This document shows, piece after piece, positions 51,884 through 60,495 of a DNA stretch of 64,000 bases. The notes under the pieces are model-generated. The model had not been told where the DNA came from and searched no databases. It saw only the letters and a list, made by a program, of their open reading frames with translations. Origin of the DNA: an uncultured Robinsoniella sp. Its GTDB lineage: Bacteria; Bacillota; Clostridia; Lachnospirales; Lachnospiraceae. Location of the stretch: positions 62,001 through 126,000 of the forward strand of contig UQGG01000016.1 in assembly GCA_900540475.1 (NCBI GenBank), written 5' to 3'. Position numbers and translations under genes: made by a program. Each line of letters opens with the position of its first letter. The first letter of the stretch is position 1.

Positions 51884-52261
51884 ATGACAGCGAAATGCAG
51901 CAAGGGAGAACAAAAGCGTCTCCGGGAACAGGAAACAGTCAGTATGATGATTCGTCTATATTGCAGAAAAAATCATAAAGTGGGCAATGACGTCAAGAGC
52001 AAGGGGGAAATCCTGTGCCCCGAATGTCAGGAACTTCTGGCTTATGCGGAGAAAAAAATACAGAGATGCCCGTTTATGGAAAATAAGACGTTTTGCAGTA
52101 ACTGCCGGGTACATTGTTACCAGTCAGAAATGCGGGAGAAGATTCGGGATGTAATGCGGTTTTCCGGTCCCAGAATGCTTCTTTACCATCCGTTTATGGC
52201 ATTGCACCATCTGTGGTGTACCCTGAGAGAAAAAAATAAGGAGGCAAAACGCCATGATTAA
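51884..52261 (+). CDS. Nitrous oxide-stimulated promoter (NOSP) family protein
   Basis: The 125-residue cytoplasmic protein has the conserved Cys pattern CRKNHK, ILCPECQELLAYAEKKIQRC, CSNCRVHCYQ and a C-terminal MRFSGPRMLLYHPFMALHHL. The Cys clusters suggest a zinc or iron-sulfur site. The family is named after a promoter study and has no proven biochemical role. It starts one base after DUF454 and overlaps the ABC gene by 8 bases, so all are one operon. Confidence 0.88.
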   Translation: MTAKCSKGEQKRLREQETVSMMIRLYCRKNHKVGNDVKSKGEILCPECQELLAYAEKKIQRCPFMENKTFCSNCRVHCYQSEMREKIRDVMRFSGPRMLLYHPFMALHHLWCTLREKNKEAKRHD

Positions 52262-54002
52262 AACAAGATTAGTCGGATTGCTGGCGGAATCGAAAAAATA
52301 TATTGTTCAAAATGTTTTATGGCAGTGGGTGGCTCTCATTGCTAATATAGCGGCAGCTATAACCATTGGAAATTTAATTGAAAAGACATATCTGGGGATG
52401 CTTGACACGACTCTTCTGGCAGTGAGTGTCTGTATTTTAGCGGCATCTATACTCATTCGGTTTGGCTGTGACAGGCTTGCCGCAAAAGCATCCTTTTGCG
52501 CAAGCAGGGATGTAAAGATCACGATCAGAGAGAAAATTTATGAAAAACTACTGCGTCTGGGAGCCTCCTATAAGGAAAAGATCTCAACTGCTGAGGTAGT
52601 CCAGGTATCGGTTGAAGGTGTGGAGCAGCTGGAAATATATTTCGGAAAATACCTGCCGCAGCTTTTTTACAGCCTGCTGGCACCGCTGACTTTATTTGCG
52701 GTATTGTCCTTTATCAGTTTAAAAGCATGTATTGTACTGCTTGTCTGTGTGCCGCTTATTCCGGCATCCATAATGGGCGTTCAGAAATTTGCAAAAAAGC
52801 TTCTGAATAAATACTGGGGATCTTATACGGAACTTGGTGACAGTTTTCTGGAAAATCTTCAGGGACTTACAACCCTTAAGATTTATCAGGCTGACGGGAA
52901 AAAAGCAGAAGAAATGGATCAAGAGTCAGAGCAGTTCCGCCGCATTACCATGCGGGTATTGACCATGCAGCTGAATTCCATCAGCGTGATGGATCTGGTA
53001 GCTTATGGGGGCGCTGCAATTGGTATGATCGTAGCAGTCCGTGAATATATAGGAGGTAATATTGGTTTAGCCGGGACGGTTACCCTGATATTACTGGCTG
53101 CTGAATTTTTTATTCCCCTGCGTGTCCTGGGATCTTTCTTTCATATTGCAATGAATGGAATGGCAGCCAGTGACAAGATGTTCCGGCTTTTGGATCTGCC
53201 GGAAGCAAAAACAGGGGAAAAAGAAGTACCGGAGCAGGAGCATTCTATAAAATTCAAAGATGCAGGATTTTGTTACAACAGTGAGCGTAAGATTTTAGAT
53301 CATATTAATCTGAATATATCCAAAGGGAGTATTGTTTCTCTGGTAGGTAATTCGGGATGTGGAAAGAGCACCCTGGCAGCGATTCTGACCAGCAGAAATA
53401 AAGGTTATGAAGGCAGCATTACCATAGGAGGCACGGAACTTTCGGAAATTTCAGAAGCAAGTCTGATGTCACATATTACCATGGTCGGGCAAAACAGTTA
53501 TTTGTTTAAAGGTACGGTTGAAGAAAACCTGGCAATGGGTAATCCCAGGGCGTCCAAAGAACAGATGGATCAGGTATTAAAAGATGTGGATCTGTATGAA
53601 TTCTTATATTCCGGTGAGGGATTGCAGACGAAGCTTCAGGAAAAAGCTTCTAACCTCTCAGGTGGGCAGCAGCAGAGACTGGCACTGGCACGAGCGTTGC
53701 TCCATGATTCGGAAATTTATATTTTTGATGAGGCAACGTCTAATATAGATGTTGAGAGTGAAGAACGGATTATGTCAGTTATTTATGGACTTGCCGGACG
53801 AAAAACCGTTCTGCTGATTTCGCACAGGCTGCAGAATGTAGTTCCCTCGGATTACATCTATGTGCTTCAGAGCGGGAAAATTGCTGAATCCGGAACCCAT
53901 GAGCATTTACTGGAAAATGCCGGAGTTTATGCAAAACTTTACGAAAATCAACAGCAGTTGGAACATTACCGACAAAAGGAAGGAGCAGAGTATGCATCGT
54001 AG
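52254..54002 (+). CDS. ABC exporter half 1, CydD-like
   Basis: The 582-residue protein has six membrane segments (about 20-310) and an ATPase domain with Walker A LVGNSGCGKSTLAAIL, signature NLSGGQQQRLALARAL and Walker B IYIFDEATSNIDVESEE. It pairs with the next gene as a heterodimer. CydCD-type exporters move thiols or haem-related molecules; the substrate here is open. It overlaps the second half by 11 bases. Confidence 0.92.
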   Translation: MIKTRLVGLLAESKKYIVQNVLWQWVALIANIAAAITIGNLIEKTYLGMLDTTLLAVSVCILAASILIRFGCDRLAAKASFCASRDVKITIREKIYEKLLRLGASYKEKISTAEVVQVSVEGVEQLEIYFGKYLPQLFYSLLAPLTLFAVLSFISLKACIVLLVCVPLIPASIMGVQKFAKKLLNKYWGSYTELGDSFLENLQGLTTLKIYQADGKKAEEMDQESEQFRRITMRVLTMQLNSISVMDLVAYGGAAIGMIVAVREYIGGNIGLAGTVTLILLAAEFFIPLRVLGSFFHIAMNGMAASDKMFRLLDLPEAKTGEKEVPEQEHSIKFKDAGFCYNSERKILDHINLNISKGSIVSLVGNSGCGKSTLAAILTSRNKGYEGSITIGGTELSEISEASLMSHITMVGQNSYLFKGTVEENLAMGNPRASKEQMDQVLKDVDLYEFLYSGEGLQTKLQEKASNLSGGQQQRLALARALLHDSEIYIFDEATSNIDVESEERIMSVIYGLAGRKTVLLISHRLQNVVPSDYIYVLQSGKIAESGTHEHLLENAGVYAKLYENQQQLEHYRQKEGAEYAS

Positions 54003-55650
54003 AAGCGGAATTAAAATTATGGGGAAATTGATCGGTCTGGTCAAACCACTCCTTCATGTGATGACAGCGGCTATTTTCCTGGGTGTGGTGGGATATCTCT
54101 TTGCGATCTTTCTGACAATACTTGCAGGAGTGGGCATTCTCCATGGCCTGGGTGAGAAGAATCTGCTTTCGTTGACCGTTACTTTTGGTCTGCTTATCGC
54201 CTTTGCTATCTGTCGTGGAATCCTTCATTATGGGGAACAGGCTTGTAACCACTATATTGCATTTAAATTGCTGGCAATCATCCGCCACAAAGTATTCTCA
54301 GCCCTCAGAAAACTGGCGCCGGCTAAACTGGAAGGCAAAGATAAAGGAAATTTAATTTCCATTATAACAAGTGATATTGAGCTGCTGGAGGTATTTTATG
54401 CGCATACCATATCACCCATCGCCATTGCATTTTTAACATCTCTGTTTATGGCAGTTTTTATTGGATACTTTTATCTTCCGGCAGGAATCCTGGCACTGGC
54501 TGGCTACCTGGCAGTGGGAGTCTGGCTTCCACTTTGGAATTCGAAGCGGGGTTCCGTAAGAGGTATGAAATACCGCAATGATCTGGGAGAGATGAACAGT
54601 ATTGTACTGGATAATCTCCGGGGGCTGCATGAAACCATTCAATATGGGCGAGGTGACGAGCAAAAGAAACAAATGAGAGCACAGTCAGAAAAATTATCAA
54701 AGGAGCAGGAAGAATTGCAGAAAATGGAGGGCGGTTCCAGATCGGCTACCAATCTGGTGATCCTTTTATTTTCTTTTGGCATGCTTTTCCTGATGCTGTT
54801 TGCCTACACTTCAGGATACAGCGATTTTACCGGAGTCATTATCTGCACCATTGCTATGATGGGTTCCTTTGGACCTGTTGCGGCGTTATCAAGCCTGTCC
54901 AATAATCTGAATCAGACACTGGCAAGCGGGGAGCGGGTATTATCACTTTTAGAAGAGGAACCGGAGATCAAAGAAGTAACGGGAAAAGCAGCAACCGGAT
55001 TTTCCAACGTCAGCTGCAGGCAGGTTTCCTTTGCCTATGGCAAAGAAGAGATCTTAAAGGATTATTCCCTGAAAATGAAAGAAGGGGAGATCATCGGAAT
55101 CTATGGAAAAAGCGGTTCCGGTAAATCGACGCTTTTAAAACTGCTGATGCGGTTCTTCGATGTGCAAAAAGGCAGTGTTAAAATTTCAGATAAAAATGTA
55201 AGGGATATTAATACATCTGACTTAAGAAATATGGAAAGCTATGTAACCCAGGAAACCTATCTCTTTCATGATTCCATAGGGGCAAATATTGCAATTGCAA
55301 ATCCAGGTGCCAGCAGAGAAGATATCATAGCGGCAGCAAAGAAAGCTTCCATCCATGAATTTATAGAAAAGCTGCCTGGGGGCTATGATACTCCTGTGGG
55401 TGAACTGGGAGATACACTGTCAGGAGGAGAACGTCAGAGAATTGGAATTGCCAGGGCATTTCTACACAACGCTCCCTTTCTCTTATTGGATGAGCCTACC
55501 AGCAGTCTGGACAGCTTAAATGAAGGCATTGTCCTGAAATCATTGCAGGAAGCCTGCAGGGAGAGAACCGTTCTTCTTGTGTCCCACAGGCAGTCTACGA
55601 TGAATATTACGGACCGGGTGTATCGGATGACAGGTGACCGGGCGTCTTAG
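53992..55650 (+). CDS. ABC exporter half 2, CydC-like
   Basis: The 552-residue protein starts at the ATG at 53992 (MHRRSGIKIMGKL) with AAGGAAGGAGCAGAGT before it. Six membrane segments are followed by an ATPase with Walker A IYGKSGSGKSTLLKLL, signature TLSGGERQRIGIARAF and Walker B FLLLDEPTSSLDSLNEG. The partner half has DEATSN where this has DEPTSS. The gene is last in the DtxR-like/DUF454/NOSP/ABC group, and a hairpin follows. Confidence 0.92.
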   Translation: MHRRSGIKIMGKLIGLVKPLLHVMTAAIFLGVVGYLFAIFLTILAGVGILHGLGEKNLLSLTVTFGLLIAFAICRGILHYGEQACNHYIAFKLLAIIRHKVFSALRKLAPAKLEGKDKGNLISIITSDIELLEVFYAHTISPIAIAFLTSLFMAVFIGYFYLPAGILALAGYLAVGVWLPLWNSKRGSVRGMKYRNDLGEMNSIVLDNLRGLHETIQYGRGDEQKKQMRAQSEKLSKEQEELQKMEGGSRSATNLVILLFSFGMLFLMLFAYTSGYSDFTGVIICTIAMMGSFGPVAALSSLSNNLNQTLASGERVLSLLEEEPEIKEVTGKAATGFSNVSCRQVSFAYGKEEILKDYSLKMKEGEIIGIYGKSGSGKSTLLKLLMRFFDVQKGSVKISDKNVRDINTSDLRNMESYVTQETYLFHDSIGANIAIANPGASREDIIAAAKKASIHEFIEKLPGGYDTPVGELGDTLSGGERQRIGIARAFLHNAPFLLLDEPTSSLDSLNEGIVLKSLQEACRERTVLLVSHRQSTMNITDRVYRMTGDRAS

Positions 55651-55690
55651 GTATCCCGACTTAACATCCAGGTAACTTTAACGATCCTGT

Positions 55691-55728
55691 CTTACACTTT
55701 CTCCCGGTTGCCCGGCTGAAAGTGTAAG
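55691..55728. terminator. Hairpin between ABC pair and GNAT gene
   Basis: CTTACACTTTC (55691-55701) and GAAAGTGTAAG (55718-55728) pair perfectly over 11 bases. The genes converge here, so it can serve both, though the T run is weak. Confidence 0.65.
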
Positions 55729-55732
55729 AAGT

Positions 55733-56179
55733 TTACAAGCATTTACATAAATAAACCATGTCTACCAACTGGATGTCATTATCAAACATGGGGTGCTCGT
55801 AATTATCCGTGAAAAAGTTCGGAATCCGGTGAGAAATCTTAAAACCGTTTTTCTGGTAAAACTGTAAGATCCAGGGAATGTCCCCTGTTCCAACAAGCAT
55901 GGCTGCGTATTTACCTCTGTAATGTGAAAATATATGTTCTAAAAGTTTGCTTCCATATCCTTTGCCATTCCATTTATCATAAGTGGCTATATTTTTCAGT
56001 TCACACACATCATCACTTTCCCGGGAAACCACGCAGACACTTTTTAAGCCGTCATCATATAATGCAAACAGTTCACCCCGATATAAATATTTCTCTATCA
56101 TTTTTACATCTTCATCTGCAAGAAGAAGAAGTTCCATAAAATTAATTTTTTCACAATCTGAAATTTTCGTTATTTTCAT
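55733..56179 (-). CDS. GNAT family N-acetyltransferase
   Basis: The 148-residue protein has the GNAT acetyl-CoA loop YDKWNGKGYGSKLLEHIF (about 67-84), preceded by VCELKNIATYD and followed by FYQKNGFKI, the usual last strand. It transfers acetyl from acetyl-CoA to an unidentified amine. GTGGAGGATTAA precedes the ATG. Confidence 0.9.
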   Translation of the reverse strand: MKITKISDCEKINFMELLLLADEDVKMIEKYLYRGELFALYDDGLKSVCVVSRESDDVCELKNIATYDKWNGKGYGSKLLEHIFSHYRGKYAAMLVGTGDIPWILQFYQKNGFKISHRIPNFFTDNYEHPMFDNDIQLVDMVYLCKCL

Positions 56180-56378
56180 TTAATCCTCCACAATTTTCAA
56201 ACACAATCCGGGCACATATGCGCCGCCTAGGCACAGTTTTTCCTGCTTTTTGCGATGGGTCATTCCCCCTTTCCTATGATTTTATTATATAGATGGATAT
56301 GGAATTTGGCAAGTTTTGTGTAATTTTAATATGGATCAGAAAGTTAGAAAAATTTCCGATTGAATCATACAAATTAAA

Positions 56379-56413
56379 AGGAGGGCAGATGCTAAATGCC
56401 CATCTGCTCTCCT
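56379..56413 (-). terminator. Terminator of the MarR operon
   Basis: AGGAGGGCAGATG (56379-56391) pairs with CATCTGCTCTCCT (56401-56413) with one mismatch. On the minus strand a T-rich tail follows, and the stop codon of the 66-residue ORF lies in the loop. Confidence 0.75.
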
Positions 56414-56592
56414 AAAATAATTGCTGCCAGTTTTTCTGCCAGATTTTTCATTAAGTTCAATTCGTTTTTAAAGCTTTGTTTTATTTTATGAATAGTGTTC
56501 TGCAGACTGAATTTCGGTCTGCAGCTTTTTTTGATCAAATCCTTTATCAGGATCTGAATGCCATATAGAAATAATACAATACTAGTAAACAT
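56392..56592 (-). CDS. Small membrane-anchored protein, unrecognised
   Basis: The 66-residue ORF begins MFTSIVLFLYGIQILIKDLI, one hydrophobic helix, then a basic tail. AAAGGGGTGATTTT precedes the ATG, and a terminator encloses its stop. It lies 54 bases after the MarR gene on the same strand. Against it, a T-tailed plus-strand hairpin (near 56498-56530) falls inside. Confidence 0.45.
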   Translation of the reverse strand: MFTSIVLFLYGIQILIKDLIKKSCRPKFSLQNTIHKIKQSFKNELNLMKNLAEKLAAIILGEQMGI

Positions 56593-56646
56593 AAAATCAC
56601 CCCTTTACTGCCTGAATCATACTGTTTACTGGTTACGGTCATATTG

Positions 56647-57912
56647 CTATTCTTTATTGCTGTCTTTCATATCTGAATCCTTAGTCATAGTATTTGTTTC
56701 AACTTCGATATCAGCTTTGTCTGTCTTTGTGATAGTATCGCAAGCATTGGTATCGGTATCTGTTTTGCCAGCCTCAGTATCCACATCGCCAGCTTCGCTC
56801 ATCTTTTCCCAGTTTCTGGTGTATTTACATTTCAGTTCTTCAAAATCGCATTCCGGACAACGGTTTCCATGGCATCCCGGGTGTTTTGGACAGTCGAAGC
56901 TTTCGGAAAATTCCGGACGGTATGGAGCCTCCGGACGATCAGAGGATTGGAACTGTTCGAAATATCTGAAGTCGAAGTCATCCTCGTGTCCATGCCTGCC
57001 TGGATGTTCGCCATAACCGGAGATGTCATCCTGCTTATGCCTGCCGGGATGTTCCTCATAACCGGAGAAGTCATCCCCCTCATGTCTGCCTGGATGTTCC
57101 GGGTAACCGGAGAAATCTTCCCGCCCCTGTCTGTCTGGGCGCATCGCGTATCCGCAAAATTCATTTCGCCCATGTCTGCCCGGATGCTCACCATAGCCGG
57201 AGAAGTTATTCAGCCCCTGTCTGCCGGGATGTTCTCCATTACAGGGGACTTGTTCATGTCCATATCCCTCAGGACGTTCCGGGCGTTTCAGGGTACCCGG
57301 AAAACCGGGACGGCCTGTAAAGGAAGCCCTGGGATCGTGTCTGGATGCAAAGGGACCGCCAAATCCCTGTGACCCTCCAAAATCCCGTTCCTGTTCGTGA
57401 GAGTGGCCGTGAGGATGGGAATGTGGATGACCGCAAGGTCTTCCATGCTCATGTTCCGGGATACCCATTTCTTCAAATGTTTTTTCCAGGGCATCGATGA
57501 GCCGTTCCAGGTAATCACTTAACACAGTCTGTTCTTCCTCACTGAGGCATGAGAAAATCTGGTTTACATCTTCTTGCTTCCCATCTAACTGTTCAGCGGC
57601 TTTGGCACCTTCCTCAGTAAGTTTGATATTCATGACCCGCCTGTCTTTTTCGGATGGTGTGCGTGTGATGTAGCCGTTTCGTTCCAGTTTACCCAGGAGT
57701 TCTCCCAGAGACTGGTTTCTCATATCCAAGAGATATCCCAGCTCCTTCTGGGTAATTTCAGGCTGTAGTTTTAAGAGTGAAAGTACACGTCCCTGTCCTT
57801 TATGAGGACTGGCAAAGGGTCCAAAGTTTCGAAAATAAGTGCCCTGATATCGGTGAAGAAGTGCGTCTGTTCTTATAAATAGTTCCATTAAATCTTTAAA
57901 TTGTTCGCTCAT
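56647..57912 (-). CDS. MarR-family regulator with His-rich linker and tandem repeats
   Basis: The 421-residue protein is more than twice the usual MarR length of about 145. Residues 1-145 are a MarR winged helix (ITQKELGYLLDMRNQSLGELL and the wing with EKDRRVMNIKLTEEG). A His-rich stretch GHPHSHPHGHSHEQ follows (about 160-173). Then come about six copies of an 18-residue unit of the form SGYxEHPGRHGxDDF (about 220-320), a Cys-containing block (CPKHPGCHGNRCPEC) and an acidic Thr-rich tail. His and Cys clusters suggest metal sensing or storage. The gene has its own palindromic operator within a strong promoter. Confidence 0.85.
   Translation of the reverse strand: MSEQFKDLMELFIRTDALLHRYQGTYFRNFGPFASPHKGQGRVLSLLKLQPEITQKELGYLLDMRNQSLGELLGKLERNGYITRTPSEKDRRVMNIKLTEEGAKAAEQLDGKQEDVNQIFSCLSEEEQTVLSDYLERLIDALEKTFEEMGIPEHEHGRPCGHPHSHPHGHSHEQERDFGGSQGFGGPFASRHDPRASFTGRPGFPGTLKRPERPEGYGHEQVPCNGEHPGRQGLNNFSGYGEHPGRHGRNEFCGYAMRPDRQGREDFSGYPEHPGRHEGDDFSGYEEHPGRHKQDDISGYGEHPGRHGHEDDFDFRYFEQFQSSDRPEAPYRPEFSESFDCPKHPGCHGNRCPECDFEELKCKYTRNWEKMSEAGDVDTEAGKTDTDTNACDTITKTDKADIEVETNTMTKDSDMKDSNKE
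56984..57250 (-). repeat. Tandem roughly 54-bp repeats encoding EHPGRHG units
   Basis: Copies of a CATCCAGGCAGACAT-like block (minus strand GGATGTTC on plus) recur every 54 or so bases. They keep frame and vary mainly at third bases. Some units have diverged (AMRPDRQGRED). Confidence 0.8.
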
Positions 57913-57952
57913 ATTTATGTTCTCCTTTCAATCTGAGTTCAAGTAATAGTAA

Positions 57953-58033
57953 AATACAAAGGTACCTTGATTTATATAATACAGGTACCTTTGTATTTTG
58001 TCAATACCTTTTTGAAAAAAAGTAAGGTACCTT
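57953..58033 (-). promoter_or_regulatory. MarR promoter with perfect 15-bp inverted repeat and extra GGTACC box
   Basis: AATACAAAGGTACCT (57953-57967) and its exact reverse complement (57983-57997) flank 15 bases. On the minus strand TTGACA (58004-57999), 17 bases and TATTAT (57981-57976) form a consensus promoter whose spacer contains one arm. A third AAGGTACCTT lies at 58024-58033. Occupied arms would block polymerase, so autorepression by the MarR is expected. Confidence 0.8.
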
Positions 58034-59238
58034 TATAAAATGGGCTTACTTTCGGTTAAGAGTGGTTTTTTTACCGGAGAAGCAATGAGAAACTTAGTGA
58101 TTACATGAGAGCTATTGTCAAGGGAATACACAGCTTTACAAATATTTTCATGGAGCTGCAGTTCTTTTTTGCAGATTTTCCAGGAACCGCAAATAGTTAT
58201 CAGGACGTTTGTATAAGGAGCCGCGTTTATAAAATGCAGATCTTTAATCCGTGCATTTTCATCGAAGGAGCAGATGATATCTTCAACTGCATTTTTTATA
58301 AGGTTGTGCAAACCGTTGTCCGGAGCTAAAAAGTCTGTCTGTATGGTGGCAGTACAGTTCAAGTTCTGGTAAAGATCATAGGAAATATTTTGTGCTGCTG
58401 TATACAAATCAACACTGTTTTGCCCGTCAGCGCCTGTAATGTGCATGGAGACTGCATATTGACCCATGCCGTAATCATGGATCGTCAGGTTACGGATACT
58501 GTGAACTTGGGGATACTGCATAACCAGTTCTGTAATTTTATCAGAAAAGCCGTTGTCTGGTGAATGTCCCATGAAACGGTCAGCCGTTTCCGTGATGGAC
58601 TTTATAGCTGAAAGCATGATAAATACTGATACCAGCAGGGTACACCAACCATCAATATGCCAGCCGGTAAAGTGCTCGGTTACCAGGGCTAAGGTAATTG
58701 CAGCCGTGGATGCCATATCACTGATGCAGTCAGTGGCAGCAGCTTTCATGGATGCAGAAGATATTTTTTTGCCAATGTTTTTGTTGTAAAGATACATATA
58801 GAATTTTATGAGAATGGAAGCAAGGAGCATAAATAATACCGGTCCGTTAAACGTGATTGGCATTGGTGACTGTATAGCTGTTACAGAATCTTTTGCTAAT
58901 GCCGTGCCCATGAAAAAAACAGCCAGACCGGATACAAATCCCATCAGCCATTCATAACGTCCATGTCCAAACTGATGGTTTTCTCCAGCGCCCATTCCGG
59001 CGAGACAATAGCCCAGAAAGGATGCGCCGCTGGTGAGGGCATCTGATAGATTGTTAAATCCATCGGCGATAATGGCAGAAGAAGAGCTGACCGTACCAAA
59101 AAACAGTTTTGCAAGAAAAAGAAGGGTATTAAAAAAGATACCGGCTATACTGCATAATTTTGCATATGCCTTCTGCACAGACGGCTTAGATATGCACGCA
59201 TTGTCTTTAATCAGATACTGTATCAGATATGTAATCAC
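58033..59238 (-). CDS. CDF family cation efflux transporter, MntE-like
   Basis: About 401 residues with six membrane segments and a cytoplasmic C-terminal domain. The transport site shows Asn and Asp in IIADGFNNLSDALTS and two Asp in AATDCISDMAST, the NDDD set reported for manganese exporters rather than HDHD of zinc ones. FGHGRYEWLMGF is the usual CDF loop. The start is uncertain: a GTG at 59238 is chosen, another GTG lies at 59247, and the upstream frame overlaps the DtxR gene. It is coupled to the MntR-like gene and so probably exports Mn(II). Confidence 0.85.
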   Translation of the reverse strand: MITYLIQYLIKDNACISKPSVQKAYAKLCSIAGIFFNTLLFLAKLFFGTVSSSSAIIADGFNNLSDALTSGASFLGYCLAGMGAGENHQFGHGRYEWLMGFVSGLAVFFMGTALAKDSVTAIQSPMPITFNGPVLFMLLASILIKFYMYLYNKNIGKKISSASMKAAATDCISDMASTAAITLALVTEHFTGWHIDGWCTLLVSVFIMLSAIKSITETADRFMGHSPDNGFSDKITELVMQYPQVHSIRNLTIHDYGMGQYAVSMHITGADGQNSVDLYTAAQNISYDLYQNLNCTATIQTDFLAPDNGLHNLIKNAVEDIICSFDENARIKDLHFINAAPYTNVLITICGSWKICKKELQLHENICKAVYSLDNSSHVITKFLIASPVKKPLLTESKPIL

Positions 59239-59617
59239 TTGGATCACCTGTTCCTTTCTTAACCAGAAGCTTCTGCAAGGCACACAATGTTTCATCACTG
59301 ATGATGTGTTCCATACCCCCGGCGTCACGTGCTGCTATGTCCAGGGGGATTTCCAGAAAATCAGCTAAGAAATCAAATATGGTTGAAAATCGTTCATAGA
59401 TTCCAACGGCCGCATATAAGCCTTTTTCCGTCAGGCATACATTGTTATCATTCACAGCGACAAACCCATCCCTGGCAAGATTTTTAAGCATACGGCTCAC
59501 GCTTGCTTTTGTGAATCCCAGGCGTTCAGCAATGTCAACAGAGCGCACGACAGACTGTTCCTGATGAAGCAGAAAGATGGATTTAAGATAATTTTCTCCG
59601 GAGTACCGCAAACCCAT
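59207..59617 (-). CDS. DtxR/MntR-family metalloregulator
   Basis: The 136-residue protein starts at the ATG at 59617 (MGLRYSGENYLKSI). It has the DtxR winged helix (VDIAERLGFTKASVSRMLKNL, about 27-47, then VCLTEKGLYAAV) and a short dimer/metal domain ending AARDAGGMEHIISDETL, where His in GMEH is a usual metal ligand. There is no SH3-like third domain, as in MntR. It overlaps the transporter gene, making a manganese control pair. Confidence 0.88.
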   Translation of the reverse strand: MGLRYSGENYLKSIFLLHQEQSVVRSVDIAERLGFTKASVSRMLKNLARDGFVAVNDNNVCLTEKGLYAAVGIYERFSTIFDFLADFLEIPLDIAARDAGGMEHIISDETLCALQKLLVKKGTGDPSDYISDTVSD

Positions 59618-59646
59618 ATAGACCACCTACTTTCGTTATTATTTAG

Positions 59647-59712
59647 TGAGTAAATTTCTTCACTCAGATAATACTATGCATTCCCGGATTTGTCAATGAA
59701 TAAATTCACTCA
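59647..59712 (-). promoter_or_regulatory. Promoter of mntR-like gene with two flanking operators
   Basis: On the minus strand TTGACA, 17 bases and TATTAT sit between two related inverted elements: TGAGTAAATTTCTTCACTCA (59647-59666, plus strand) and TGAATAAATTCACTCA (59697-59712). These are candidate MntR-type sites that could loop or block the promoter. Confidence 0.7.
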
Positions 59713-59724
59713 TAATTTTAAAAT

Positions 59725-59766
59725 AAAAATACACCTGTCAGTTTAGCTGAAAACAGGTGCATTTTT
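59725..59766. terminator. Terminator after the TetR gene
   Basis: AAAAATACACCTGT (59725-59738) pairs with ACAGGTGCATTTTT (59753-59766) except one base, with T runs on both strands. It ends the TetR unit on the minus strand. Confidence 0.85.
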
Positions 59767-59788
59767 ATTTACATAAGCTTGAATTGTT

Positions 59789-60466
59789 TTATAATTTTCC
59801 AAATGAAGATACTGGAAATTCCAGTACACGTGCAAACATATCATATATAAATAAAAGAAAATTTTCCATGTAAGCAGATGTATCTTTTGCAGCGGGTATC
59901 CGTTTATGAAAGGTGTGAACCAGACCGTAGATCAAAAAATGGGTGGTTGCCGGAATGTCTTTGCAATGAAAGATTCCTTCTTTTGTTCCCTGGTCAATAA
60001 TGGGCAGAAGCAGAGTGTACCATTGGTCCGCTACGTGGTCTAAATGGATTGCCCGAATGTCGGTTTCTTCATGATACCGGGATTCAAATTGCTGATGTGA
60101 CATAGAAAAATCAAAAATACGTTTTATAAATATCTGAAGTTTTTCTATTACCGGGGTATCCGCTGAGTTGGGAACTTTTATCTGTTTAATTGCCTTACTG
60201 GCATAAAGCTCCGAAGCGGCTGCGAATATCTCTGTTTTGGATTTAAAATAGCGGTAGCATAGTCCGGGAGATACATTCATTCTGTCTGTAATATCCTGCA
60301 CATTCGTATTGTCATAGCCTTTTTCAGCAAGAAGTTCCAGCGCAGTTTCAATAATTTCCTGCCGGCGTTCTTCCGGTTCTTTGGAGATACGTGTTCTTCT
60401 GGGACTGTTCGGGGCACGTCGCAGGGACCGTCTGCCTCTGTTATCAAATTCTTCAGAATGTTTCAT
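59789..60466 (-). CDS. TetR-family transcriptional regulator
   Basis: The 225-residue protein has an unusual Arg-rich N-terminal extension of about 30 residues (GRRSLRRAPNSPRRTR). A normal TetR HTH follows (IIETALELLAEKGYDNTNV and ITDRMNVSPGLCYRYFKSK, about 38-80), then a ligand-binding helical domain. It lies 29 bases after the 514-residue gene on the same strand; both may form an operon. Confidence 0.9.
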   Translation of the reverse strand: MKHSEEFDNRGRRSLRRAPNSPRRTRISKEPEERRQEIIETALELLAEKGYDNTNVQDITDRMNVSPGLCYRYFKSKTEIFAAASELYASKAIKQIKVPNSADTPVIEKLQIFIKRIFDFSMSHQQFESRYHEETDIRAIHLDHVADQWYTLLLPIIDQGTKEGIFHCKDIPATTHFLIYGLVHTFHKRIPAAKDTSAYMENFLLFIYDMFARVLEFPVSSFGKL

Positions 60467-60495
60467 GGGTTTACCTCATTTAAGTAGTCGTACTT

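Noticed and set aside
56869..57372. Plus-strand ORF of 167 residues over the MarR repeats
   Set aside because: It is a shadow of the tandem repeats on the other strand; the MarR frame has the ribosome site, promoter and a known domain.
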